Origin: CAMCXT01 sp046302715 | GTDB taxonomy: Bacteria; Bacteroidota; Bacteroidia; M30B66 | Direction of reading: 5' to 3' | Length of the DNA: 19,088 nt | Assembly (NCBI GenBank): GCA_046302715.1 | Contig: JBKCHQ010000240.1 | Coordinates: 1-19,088 of the forward strand | Shown: positions 1 to 8,006 of the stretch, piece after piece | How the letters are laid out: each line of letters begins with the position of its first letter | How positions within the stretch are numbered: position 1 is the first letter of the stretch | Program-made: the position numbers and the translations under genes | The notes under the pieces: model-generated | What the model was told of the DNA's origin: nothing | Database searches by the model: none | The model's input: the letters and a program-made list of their open reading frames with translations, nothing else

Positions 1-116
1 CAGTGATGGATGAGTATAATACTTTTTTTGATAAATTTGCCGTCGGAAAGTATGCCGATCAAGCGAAAAGTATTTATCAAAAAGCTTTTCAACGGTATAA
101 CGATTACAAACTTTAA
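1..116 (+). CDS. bamD: Outer membrane assembly lipoprotein BamD, C-terminal fragment
   Basis: Only the last 37 codons are in the window, read in the frame starting at base 3 and ending at TAA 114-116. The visible peptide (DEYNTFFDKFAVGKYADQAK, then IYQKAFQRYNDYKL) has the alternating aromatic and helical pattern of the last TPR-like helices of BamD. BamD is an outer-membrane lipoprotein that works with BamA to insert beta-barrel proteins. The short fragment alone would not be enough for identification. The call rests mainly on context, because bamD commonly sits just upstream of rpoZ and coaBC in Bacteroidota. The stop codon lies 9 bases before rpoZ, which suggests one transcript. The 5' end is cut by the window edge. 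Confidence 0.7.
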   Translation, partial: VMDEYNTFFDKFAVGKYADQAKSIYQKAFQRYNDYKL

Positions 117-125
117 GAAAAAAAA

Positions 126-443
126 ATGGCAGCAGAATCAACAACAGTAACCCGCGATTTAAGAACGCTTGAAGGCGATACCGGTAATATTTATGAAACT
201 ATTTCCATTCTTGCCAAAAGAGCCAACCAAATTGGCGTAAATGTTAAGGAAGAGCTTAATGCAAAGCTGGCCGAATTTGCTACCTCTAGTGATAATCTCG
301 AAGAAATTTTCGAAAACCGTGAGCAAATAGAGATTTCTCGCCATTACGAACGCATGCCTAAGCCTACGCTTGTGGCTATCAGCGAATTTCAGGAAGGAAA
401 GGTTTATCACCGCAACCCTACTGAAGAAAGCACCGAACTATAA
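126..443 (+). CDS. rpoZ: DNA-directed RNA polymerase subunit omega
   Basis: This 105-residue protein matches the Bacteroidota form of the omega subunit (RpoZ/Rpb6 family), which helps assemble and stabilise the core RNA polymerase by binding the beta-prime subunit. The diagnostic block is GNIYETISILAKRANQIGV at about residues 20-38, the conserved helix with the KRANQI signature. It is followed by the Bacteroidota-typical stretch LEEIFENREQIEISRHYE and a C-terminus with GKVYHRNP. The length is normal for this phylum. The ATG at 126 follows an A-rich stretch (AAGAAAAAAAA) rather than a Shine-Dalgarno site, as is usual in Bacteroidota. It lies 9 bases after bamD and 14 bases before coaBC, so it is very likely part of one operon. 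Confidence 0.93.
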   Translation: MAAESTTVTRDLRTLEGDTGNIYETISILAKRANQIGVNVKEELNAKLAEFATSSDNLEEIFENREQIEISRHYERMPKPTLVAISEFQEGKVYHRNPTEESTEL

Positions 444-457
444 GTTAATTCCGGCTT

Positions 458-1666
458 GTGCTGTTCCGGAAAAAAATCATCGTTGCCGTTACAGGAAGCA
501 TTGCTGCCTATAAAAGCGCGCAGCTGGTTCGTTTATTAGTTCGTGCCGGAGCAGAGGTAAAAGTACTGATGACCGAATCGGCAAAAGATTTCATAACTCC
601 TTTAACGTTAAGTACCTTATCAAAAAATCCGGTTCACTCTTCGTTTACACGCGGACCCGAGGGCGAATGGACCAATCATGTAGAATTAGGTCTTTGGGCT
701 GATGCTCTTGTAATGGCTCCGGCCAGCGCTAATATGCTGGCGCAATGCGCTAATGGTATTTGCGATAATTTAATGTCGGCGGTGTATTTATCGGCGCGAT
801 GTCCGGTGTTTTTTGCGCCGGCCATGGATCTTGATATGTGGAAACATGCGGCCACGCAACGCAATACCGACCGACTGCGCGAAGTAGGTAACCTTATCGT
901 GGAGCCTGCCTCTGGCGAATTGGCGAGCGGGCTTGTGGGAGAGGGCCGAATGGCAGAGCCCGAGGAAATTGTACATCGGCTGGAGACCTATTTTAATCTG
1001 AACCGACAAATGCACGGCCGAACCCTATTGGTTACTGCAGGCCCAACCCAGGAACCGATTGACCCTGTTCGCTATATTTCTAATAATTCATCGGGAAAGA
1101 TGGGGTATGCGCTGGCCGAAGAACTGGCGTCGAGGGGCGCTAAAGTATATCTAATAAGTGGTCCGGTGAGTTTAAACGTTCAACATCCTTCCATTGAACG
1201 TATTTGGGTAAACACCGCCGAAGAAATGCTTAATGCCTCGTTAAAGGTTTTTCCTTCCTGCGATGCTGCCATCTTAACGGCTGCAGTGGCCGATTTTAAA
1301 CCTACTGTTATCGCTGAGACAAAGATTAAAAAGACCGAGGCCCCGCAAACCATTTCGCTTAGTTTAAATTCAGACATCCTCGCCACTTTGGCCCAACAAA
1401 AAACTTCCCGACAGGTGGTTGCGGGCTTTGCACTCGAAACGGAGAACGGACGTGCCAATGCCGAGAAAAAGCTGCATACTAAACATTTGGATTTCATCGT
1501 TCTTAACGAGCTCAATGCCACAAATGCGATGTTTGGAAGCGATTTTAATACCATCGAACTTTTTTGCCCATCAAAAGGTTGGCAATCTTTCGCAAGAACT
1601 TCTAAATTTGAAGCAGCACGAGAAATTGCCCAATACCTCAATACGTTTTTGCCCGATGTGGAATAA
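458..1666 (+). CDS. coaBC: Bifunctional phosphopantothenoylcysteine decarboxylase / phosphopantothenate-cysteine ligase
   Basis: This 402-residue cytoplasmic enzyme carries out two steps of coenzyme A synthesis: CoaB joins cysteine to 4'-phosphopantothenate, and CoaC decarboxylates the product using FMN. The CoaC half (about residues 1-180) has TGSIAAYKS at 12-20, the active-site His74 in NHVEL, PASANM at 88-93 and PAMDLDMW at 121-128. The CoaB half (about 186-402) begins GRTLLVTAGPTQEPIDPVR, followed by ISNNSSGKMGYA, AAVADFKP at 275-282 and KIKK at 289-292. The start is GTG at 458, giving the expected short lead-in before the first beta strand. The segment SGELASGLVGEGRM (152-165) has Ser157 where E. 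coli Dfp has its ACG cysteine. The 3' end overlaps the next gene by 11 bases, which indicates translational coupling. Confidence 0.96.
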   Translation: MLFRKKIIVAVTGSIAAYKSAQLVRLLVRAGAEVKVLMTESAKDFITPLTLSTLSKNPVHSSFTRGPEGEWTNHVELGLWADALVMAPASANMLAQCANGICDNLMSAVYLSARCPVFFAPAMDLDMWKHAATQRNTDRLREVGNLIVEPASGELASGLVGEGRMAEPEEIVHRLETYFNLNRQMHGRTLLVTAGPTQEPIDPVRYISNNSSGKMGYALAEELASRGAKVYLISGPVSLNVQHPSIERIWVNTAEEMLNASLKVFPSCDAAILTAAVADFKPTVIAETKIKKTEAPQTISLSLNSDILATLAQQKTSRQVVAGFALETENGRANAEKKLHTKHLDFIVLNELNATNAMFGSDFNTIELFCPSKGWQSFARTSKFEAAREIAQYLNTFLPDVE

Positions 1667-2555
1667 ATTATTTATCCTGTTTCTGTTTGTATGCTACGGC
1701 AAATCTGCATTTTCGCAGGAGCTTAATTGCCGTGTGAGTGTGCTGTCGCAACAGGTGCAGCTCAGCGATAAACGTATTTTTACCACACTTGAAACAGCGG
1801 TTCGTGAGTTTATGAATAATACCCGCTGGACTAACGACCAATTTAAACGCGACGAGCGCATTGAGTGTAACCTTACGTTTAACATTACCAAATACAACCA
1901 GCCCGATGAAATGTCGGGATCATTGCAGATTCAAGTGCGACGTACCGTTTTTAGTACCAATTACGGCACTGTGTTAATGAATTTCATGGACGAGGATATT
2001 CAGTTTCGATATCTAGAATATCAGCCTATTGAGTTTTCCGATAATGCGTATGTGTCGGGATTGGCCAGCCTGCTTGGGTATTATGCGTATGTAATTTTGG
2101 CGATGGATTATGATTCGTTTTCGTCGGAAGGCGGCACACTCTATTGGCAAAAAGCGCAACAGGTGGTTCAAAATGCTCTTCAGGATCCGGCAAAAGGCTG
2201 GAAACCCAACGATATTCCTCCTCGAAATCGTTACTGGTTTGTGGAAAATTATATGAATCCGATTTTCAAGCCTATGCGTGAGGCCAATTATAAGTATCAT
2301 CGCATGGGCCTCGATAATATGTACGGCAAAATGGATGCTGGCCGCGCAGCTATTATCGAAGCTTTGCAAAAGCTTCAGCAGGTGAATAAGCAAAGGCCTG
2401 CATCGTATAATCTGCAATTGTTCTTCAATGCAAAGTCCGACGAGCTGGTAAATATCTTTAAGCAGGCCAGTTCGCAGGAAAAAGCGCAGGTAATTGAACT
2501 GTTAAGCGAGCTCGATCCTACCAATAGCAGTAAATACCAGAAGATTAATCAGTAA
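1656..2555 (+). CDS. porD: DUF4835 family exported protein (PorD-like)
   Basis: This 299-residue protein is the DUF4835 family member that normally follows coaBC in Bacteroidota. The family is labelled PorD, a type IX secretion-associated protein, in some databases; I am surer of the family than of that role. A signal peptide is clear: a short n-region MWNK, the hydrophobic core LFILFLFVCY, and a likely cleavage near SAFSQ-ELNC, giving an exported mature protein. Typical family stretches include LNCRVSV near the mature start, FMNNTRWTNDQF, YYAYVILAMDYDSFS, and a helical C-terminus. The ATG at 1656 overlaps the coaBC stop. The open frame extends upstream to 1419, but that part lies inside coaBC and would remove the signal peptide from the N-terminus, so I reject the longer start. 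Confidence 0.87.
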   Translation: MWNKLFILFLFVCYGKSAFSQELNCRVSVLSQQVQLSDKRIFTTLETAVREFMNNTRWTNDQFKRDERIECNLTFNITKYNQPDEMSGSLQIQVRRTVFSTNYGTVLMNFMDEDIQFRYLEYQPIEFSDNAYVSGLASLLGYYAYVILAMDYDSFSSEGGTLYWQKAQQVVQNALQDPAKGWKPNDIPPRNRYWFVENYMNPIFKPMREANYKYHRMGLDNMYGKMDAGRAAIIEALQKLQQVNKQRPASYNLQLFFNAKSDELVNIFKQASSQEKAQVIELLSELDPTNSSKYQKINQ

Positions 2556-2640
2556 TTCGAAATTACTTTTCAACAAGCCATTTTGCATTGGTGCTTGTGA
2601 TTATTTTAGTGGCTGCGAGGTTAAAACCTGCTGCGTGTTT

Positions 2641-3381
2641 ATGATGCTTTCCCTCGAAGAAAAATACCTTGTCGTTGAGCAATTTGCCCGAAACCTAATT
2701 GCTGGCGACAGAAAGGGTTTGTTGAGTTTACTCGACAAGGAAGGTGAATTTGAGTATCAGACTTTAGAATTAAAAACACGCATTTATAAACGTGTAGATT
2801 ATATTGATGATTTGCTTACGCGCCGATTGGTTTTTTTGAAGTATAATGACGTGCTGGACTATAAAATCATTCGTCAATACGAAAACGATGTTAGCGATTG
2901 GGTGTTGCTCATTAACGATGGTTTTTTTCCATACATGGCTTATGTTGATAAAGAAGATTGTGCTGCCGGTATCGCTTTTGAGTTTAATGGGAAATACATC
3001 AGCTTTATTCGTTTTTGCTTTTCATACCCGGGCTGCATTCGCCAGAGTTTTTTGGAGCGTTTTGAGCAAGAGGTCGATCAAAAACTCAAGCAGTTTGGCG
3101 AGAATTATTACGAGTTTGCAGCAGAAGCAGTTTTTATGCGTAAGTACGGCGAAATTCCCATGCCTGATTTTGAAAACAGAAACGAGTATATTTTTTGGAA
3201 TCATTACATTAATACCACATTTTCTTTTACGAAAAAACCCGATAAAGCCTATGTGAATACGGCCGGTATTCCTTTGGACGACGATGAGTTTTTCTCAACA
3301 GACAATAATGGCGGGGCAGAATGGGATGAAGAAGATGATGATGACGAGCCTTGGTTTGGCGATGATGATCCTCCGTTTTAA
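2641..3381 (+). CDS. Hypothetical protein with acidic C-terminal tail
   Basis: I do not recognise this 246-residue protein. It has no signal peptide or membrane segment, so it is probably cytoplasmic. The N-terminal two thirds look like a mixed alpha/beta globular domain, beginning LSLEEKYLVVEQFARNLIAG, with aromatic-rich strands around the sequences WVLLINDGFFPYMAYVDK and ISFIRFCFSYPG. From about residue 210 it becomes strongly acidic and low in complexity (EWDEEDDDDEPWFGDDD). The open frame includes a GTG at 2635, but two ATGs follow at 2641 and 2644; I chose 2641. It lies 85 bases after the DUF4835 gene and could share its transcript. In many Bacteroidota recN occupies this position, so the neighbourhood gives little help with function. 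Coding is supported by length and by codon use similar to its neighbours. Confidence 0.75.
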   Translation: MMLSLEEKYLVVEQFARNLIAGDRKGLLSLLDKEGEFEYQTLELKTRIYKRVDYIDDLLTRRLVFLKYNDVLDYKIIRQYENDVSDWVLLINDGFFPYMAYVDKEDCAAGIAFEFNGKYISFIRFCFSYPGCIRQSFLERFEQEVDQKLKQFGENYYEFAAEAVFMRKYGEIPMPDFENRNEYIFWNHYINTTFSFTKKPDKAYVNTAGIPLDDDEFFSTDNNGGAEWDEEDDDDEPWFGDDDPPF

Positions 3382-3686
3382 TTTCAACTCAGGTTAAGCG
3401 ATAGCAATGAAAGGCTCTAATGCTTAGGGCCCTGGATCTGCGCGATGCATCTGGGTTAATCCCGCCGAATCATCGGTTCATTGGGCCCTTGCGGCAAATT
3501 GTGGAATGCAATTGCGCAATTTTGGTTCAAGAGAGATTTGCAAACGTACCTACACAATTTAATGTTAAACGTTACAAACTATATTTTGTGATTCATGGTC
3601 ATTAATGATTTGTTATTGATGTTTTGAATTTTTATTGCCTGAAAATATGCGGCATAATACTAACTTAGCTGCGCAATAAAACCATC
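3382..3686. other. Intergenic region, 305 bases, no convincing gene
   Basis: This gap separates the housekeeping block from the surface-protein gene. A 61-codon frame beginning at 3420 is open but has no recognisable domain, signal or start context, so I treat it as chance. Two GGGCCC palindromes occur near 3428 and 3484, with a GC-rich stretch between them. The last 60 bases are AT-rich and contain the promoter-like elements described separately. Confidence 0.6.
3635..3668 (+). promoter_or_regulatory. Possible Bacteroidota sigma-A-type promoter for the T9SS surface protein gene
   Basis: TTG at 3635-3637 and TAACTTAG at 3661-3668 are separated by 23 bases. They resemble the Bacteroidota -33 (TTG) and -7 (TAnnTTTG, one mismatch here) elements. 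The predicted RNA would begin about 12 bases before the ATG at 3687. The match is imperfect and the spacing is at the long end, so this is tentative. Confidence 0.3.
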
Positions 3687-6047
3687 ATGAAAAAAATCTT
3701 CATTTCGCTTCTGCTTATTCTTAGCATTAAACTCAATGCGCAGGAAAATTTCAACATGCAGTTACGCAGCCATCTGCCTTTTCCGGGTAAAACCTGCGCC
3801 AATATTTGGGGCTATGCTGATTCTCTTAACAATGAGTATGCTTTGGTAGGAACCAGCACCGGCTTATCTATCGTAGATGTTACCAATCCCGATACGCCCG
3901 TCCTGCTGTTTGATATTCCATCGGTACAGAACTTCTGGCGCGAGGTAAAAACCTGGGAAGGATTTGCTTATGTGACTACAGAAGGCGACGGAGGTGGGCT
4001 TCTCATTGTTGATTTAAGAAACCTGCCTGACGCTATTGATTATCAAACCTACACCGGGAATGGTGCCATTAGCGGTCAACTTTCAACCATTCACGCCTTG
4101 CATATCGATAACGGTCGCTGTTATCTGTATGGTTCAAATATTGGGGTAGGAGGGGCGCTGATTTTAGATCTATCCGATCCCTGGAACCCCAATTACATTG
4201 GTCAATACAACGATTATTATGTTCACGATGGATATGTTGAAGGCGATACTGCCTGGTTTGGTAATATTTACGATGGATTTTTCTCTGTAGTGGATGTATC
4301 TAATCCTTCAAATCCAATAGAACTCCGCTTGCAAGAAACACCGGGCAATTTTACCCACAATACTTGGCTTACCGACAATAATCAGTTTTTGCTTACCACC
4401 GACGAAGTGAGTAATTCCTATTTGGCTTCCTATGATATCTCCGATATCAATAATATTCAGGAAGTAGACCGTTTTCAAACCGCACCAGGTTCTAATTGTA
4501 TTGTTCATAACACGCATGTGTGGAACGATTATGCCGTTACTTCCTGGTATACAGAAGGGGTAGTGGTGGTTGATGCCGATCGAGGCGATAATCTTGTGGA
4601 GGTGGCACGTTATGATTTTAGCGATTTTGAAGGTGATGGCTTTCACGGCTGCTGGGGTGTATATCCGTATTTGCCTAGCGGTAACATCATTGCTTCTGAT
4701 ATCGAAACCGCACTTTGGGTGCTTACACCCGATTACAAACGTGGCTGTTACCTCGAAGGAACCGTTACCGATAGCACATGTGGAACCCCGCTTACCGGCG
4801 TTACCGTTACCATCGGAAACAATGTGGCCAGCGACCAAAGCAAAGACAATGGAGTATTTAAATTGGGGACTTTTCAGGCAGGAACATATTCGGTTACTTT
4901 CTCAAAACCAGGATATCAAAGTGTTACCATCAACAACCTGCAGTTTATCAATGGCAATCTCATCGAATTGGATATAAATATGTTTAGTCCAAATATTGTA
5001 GGACTTAGCGGACAAGTGAACACAGAAGGAGGGGCTGCTATTGAAAATGCCTTTGTGAGTGTAAGTGATGCTGCAAATGCCTACACGTTTAGTAGCGATG
5101 CAAACGGAGAGTACACCCGTTGCGATATTTTACCAGGAACCTACACCGTAGTGAGCGGACTTTGGGGCTACCAAACCGAATGTATTTCTGGATATAATCT
5201 AAGCAGTACTAGCGCACCTATAAATACTCAACTGCCAGTGGGTTATGAAGATGATTTTCAATTTAATTTCGGTTGGACCTCTAATGCCACATCGCCTGCC
5301 GGATTGTGGGAACGTGTTTTGCCCGCAGCTACCACCATTAGCGGACAAACATCAAATCCGGGCAGTGATGCATCAGGCGATTGTAATGGTTTTGCTTATG
5401 TAACAGGAAATGCTGTTGGAAGCGGGCCGGGTACCGATGATGTGGATGATGGCTGCAGTGAGCTGGTATCTCCGCTAATGGATCTAAGTTCGTATCAAGA
5501 CCCTCACATCCGCTTCAAATATTGGTTTTTCAATGGAGGTGGTAATAGTACCGGAAATGACACCTTGTATTTTAAAGTGAGTCAGAACGGAGCCGAAGTT
5601 AACGTGGCTAAACGTACCCTTAGCTCGTCGCCACTTTCGCAATGGACCGACTTTAACTTCAGAGTACTGGACTATGTATCGGGGCTCAATCAGGTGCGTT
5701 TTTCTATTGAAGCCTGCGACGTAGCGCCCGGCCATCTTGTTGAAGCAGGTTTGGATTTATTTGAGGTGTACGATTCAATTACGGTGGGCATTCCTACGAT
5801 GAATTCTACAAATAATGAAGTGGTTATCGTTCCAAACCCCTCAATGGGTCAAGCCGCATTAAAATCGCTTGTAGCGATTAGCGAATATGCGGTGTTTGAT
5901 TTGAGCGGAAGATCGATTCATGTTGGTACAGCAAGTTCATTGAATAATGAAATCATATTGCCCGCTCAATTACCCGCAGGCGTTTATACTGTTTCGGTAA
6001 CGGATATTAATCGTTCAAAAACGGTATTGCGCTGGATTAAGCAATAG
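3687..6047 (+). CDS. T9SS-exported choice-of-anchor B family protein with carboxypeptidase-regulatory-like domains
   Basis: This 786-residue protein is predicted to be secreted through the Sec and type IX systems and held on, or released from, the cell surface. A signal peptide spans residues 1-19 (MKKIFISLLLILSIKLNAQ). Residues about 30-350 form a repeat region of the choice-of-anchor B / LVIVD beta-propeller type, with recurring strands such as GLSIVDVTNPDTPV, LIVDLRNLPD, FFSVVDVSNPSNP and VVVVDADRGD. Two carboxypeptidase-regulatory-like beta-sandwich domains follow (about 354-432 and 438-515). A jelly-roll-like segment (520-700) comes next. The protein ends with a type A sorting domain, VIVPNPSMGQAAL near 713-725, through LPAGVYTVSVTD to LRWIKQ. 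Substrate or partner is unknown. It is 19 bases before lnt. Confidence 0.88.
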   Translation: MKKIFISLLLILSIKLNAQENFNMQLRSHLPFPGKTCANIWGYADSLNNEYALVGTSTGLSIVDVTNPDTPVLLFDIPSVQNFWREVKTWEGFAYVTTEGDGGGLLIVDLRNLPDAIDYQTYTGNGAISGQLSTIHALHIDNGRCYLYGSNIGVGGALILDLSDPWNPNYIGQYNDYYVHDGYVEGDTAWFGNIYDGFFSVVDVSNPSNPIELRLQETPGNFTHNTWLTDNNQFLLTTDEVSNSYLASYDISDINNIQEVDRFQTAPGSNCIVHNTHVWNDYAVTSWYTEGVVVVDADRGDNLVEVARYDFSDFEGDGFHGCWGVYPYLPSGNIIASDIETALWVLTPDYKRGCYLEGTVTDSTCGTPLTGVTVTIGNNVASDQSKDNGVFKLGTFQAGTYSVTFSKPGYQSVTINNLQFINGNLIELDINMFSPNIVGLSGQVNTEGGAAIENAFVSVSDAANAYTFSSDANGEYTRCDILPGTYTVVSGLWGYQTECISGYNLSSTSAPINTQLPVGYEDDFQFNFGWTSNATSPAGLWERVLPAATTISGQTSNPGSDASGDCNGFAYVTGNAVGSGPGTDDVDDGCSELVSPLMDLSSYQDPHIRFKYWFFNGGGNSTGNDTLYFKVSQNGAEVNVAKRTLSSSPLSQWTDFNFRVLDYVSGLNQVRFSIEACDVAPGHLVEAGLDLFEVYDSITVGIPTMNSTNNEVVIVPNPSMGQAALKSLVAISEYAVFDLSGRSIHVGTASSLNNEIILPAQLPAGVYTVSVTDINRSKTVLRWIKQ

Positions 6048-6066
6048 TTGATGATCTTTTTCTGCC

Positions 6067-7689
6067 ATGAGTAAAAGTCGGAATTTGGCCCTTGCTGTTC
6101 TGAGCGCCGTTTTACTCAGCTTTTCGTGGCCGATAATAGGCAGTAGCTGGCTTATTTTTGTTGCCTGGCTACCGCTTTTACTCCTTGCAGAGCAGGCCGT
6201 CAGAAATGATGATTTGCGACTTGGGTTAAAACCATTATTTTTTCTTTCGCACCTCACGTTTTTTATTTGGAATGTGGGTACAACATGGTGGATTGTAAAT
6301 GCCTCTGGAGTGGGTGCAGCCCTGGCATTTATTGCAAATTCCTTTCTCATGGCGGTGGTCTTTGTGACGGTGGTTTGGGTTCGTACAAAAAATACACGAC
6401 TTAATACGCCCTGGCTCTTAATCCCATTTTGGCTGGCTGGCGAATATTTGCATCACGACTGGGATTTATCCTGGCCCTGGCTTACCCTTGGGAACGCCTT
6501 CGCCGATAATATTCAACTAATTCAATGGTATGAATATACAGGCAGTTCAGGCGGATCAGCCTGGATACTTTGTGTAAATATTCTGCTGCTTAACGTTTAC
6601 AAAGATTTTACAACTCAAAAACCTATAAAGCCTGCAATACGAACATTGGCCATTGTTCTGCTTGTGCCCGTGGCCGTATCATTAACGCTATTTTTAACCT
6701 GGAAACCTAAGGGCGAATCTGCCACGGTAGGTTTGGTTCAGCCCAACATCGATCCCTACGGATTTAAGTTCGATTTCAGCACACTCGACGATCAGCTCGA
6801 CTCCTTTTTAATGCTGGCCGCTACGGTTACCGACTCTTCAACCCAGTGGCTTATTGGACCCGAAACAGCATTGGTTCGTTCTATTGATGAAGATGAATTC
6901 GAAGAAAGCAAGCGCATTCAAAAACTTCGAGCCCTCGAGCAGCAATTTCCGAAACTGAATATTCTCATTGGCGCCGAAACGCATAAAATTTATTATCCCG
7001 GCCAAACGGTTTCAGCATCGGCACGGAAAGATGCCAGCGGATTTCACTACGATGTTTTCAATACGGCTGTATTGCTTAATAACCCCGCAATTTTTTATCA
7101 CAAATCGAAGTTAGTTCCGGGAGTTGAGCAAATGCCTTTCCCTTGGTTTTTTCGTTTATTCGAAGATTTTGCCATTGAACTGGGTGGAACCAGTGGGACT
7201 TTAGGTAAACAAGATGAGCGTACCGTAATGCCTGCCCGTGATGGAAAAACTGTAGCGGCACCAGCCATTTGCTACGAATCGGTGTTTGGTGATTTTTTAA
7301 CGCAATATGTGCGTAAGGGCGCCAGTTTTATTGCCGTAATTACTAACGATGGCTGGTGGGGCGATACGCCGGGATATAAGCAACACTTGGCATATGCCAG
7401 GCTACGGGCCATCGAAAACAGACGCGACGTAGTGCGTTCGGCCAATACCGGTATATCATGTTTTATAAATCAGCGGGGAGAAATAACAAAGCAACTTCCC
7501 TATTGGAAATCAGGTGCTATTAAACAAACCATTGCCAACAATACCGAATTAACCTTGTTTAGCCGAACAGGCGATTTAATTGGCAAAGCATCGGTGTTTT
7601 TAGTGTTGTTTATTTTTATTGGTATGGTATCTAACAAAATACGCCGTGCCGTTAGAAAAAAGAAAGTTAATAGCATAGATGTTGGCTGA
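6067..7689 (+). CDS. lnt: Apolipoprotein N-acyltransferase
   Basis: This 540-residue inner-membrane enzyme adds the third acyl chain to the N-terminal cysteine of lipoproteins, using phospholipid as donor. The N-terminal half (about 1-212) contains several hydrophobic helices, for example around 7-40, 57-75, 84-105, 115-125 and 190-210. The C-terminal half is a nitrilase-type domain. The expected Glu-Lys-Cys triad can be seen: E266 in IGPETAL, K346 in FYHKSKLVPGVEQMPF and C402 in APAICYESVFG. E354 occupies the place of the conserved glutamate in the usual PFGE motif. TNDGWWGDTPG (426-436) and the RAIENRRDVVRSANTGIS segment are also typical. A last membrane helix lies near 508-522. Length fits the family. 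The product could help process lipoproteins such as BamD encoded upstream. Confidence 0.95.
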   Translation: MSKSRNLALAVLSAVLLSFSWPIIGSSWLIFVAWLPLLLLAEQAVRNDDLRLGLKPLFFLSHLTFFIWNVGTTWWIVNASGVGAALAFIANSFLMAVVFVTVVWVRTKNTRLNTPWLLIPFWLAGEYLHHDWDLSWPWLTLGNAFADNIQLIQWYEYTGSSGGSAWILCVNILLLNVYKDFTTQKPIKPAIRTLAIVLLVPVAVSLTLFLTWKPKGESATVGLVQPNIDPYGFKFDFSTLDDQLDSFLMLAATVTDSSTQWLIGPETALVRSIDEDEFEESKRIQKLRALEQQFPKLNILIGAETHKIYYPGQTVSASARKDASGFHYDVFNTAVLLNNPAIFYHKSKLVPGVEQMPFPWFFRLFEDFAIELGGTSGTLGKQDERTVMPARDGKTVAAPAICYESVFGDFLTQYVRKGASFIAVITNDGWWGDTPGYKQHLAYARLRAIENRRDVVRSANTGISCFINQRGEITKQLPYWKSGAIKQTIANNTELTLFSRTGDLIGKASVFLVLFIFIGMVSNKIRRAVRKKKVNSIDVG

Positions 7690-8006
7690 AACTAATTAGT
7701 AGAGAGCCTTTTCGATGTATATATCTGTCGATTTTTGTGATAAAAAGAAACAAAAAAATCAAGGCGTCAATAAATTGTCCTGCCTTGGGATTCCTCTCCG
7801 TTGCGTCGTTAAAACGCATTCCAGAGTAAGAAACTCATATTCATATTTATATTCGAACAGTTTGCACCACTAATGCTGCATAGGTCCTTTTGGATGTTTG
7901 GCCGGTTACCCTAATCTATAATCAGGGCTTTCAGGTTGAAATTTATCAGAAGTCGAGAAAAATATACTTCAGTAATTGGGTAACTTTTTAAACCCACCCC
8001 AATAAT
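7690..8006. other. Convergent intergenic region, 317 bases
   Basis: This gap lies between the 3' ends of lnt (+) and the 449-residue DUF2341/LamG gene (-). I see no gene. It should contain terminators for both, but no strong GC-rich hairpin with a T tract is visible. The best candidates are weak, for example GCGT and ACGC arms near 7803-7818. Confidence 0.5.

Noticed and set aside
1180..1641. 153-codon antisense frame inside coaBC
   Set aside because: It is the shadow of a strongly conserved gene on the other strand.
1419..1655. Longer start for the DUF4835 gene
   Set aside because: The added part lies inside coaBC in another frame, and the ATG at 1656 gives a normal signal peptide.
3420..3605. 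61-codon open frame on the + strand
   Set aside because: No recognisable motif or start context and a composition unlike nearby genes; probably chance.
4308..4838. 176-codon antisense frame inside the T9SS surface protein gene
   Set aside because: It overlaps fully with a well-supported gene and has no family features.
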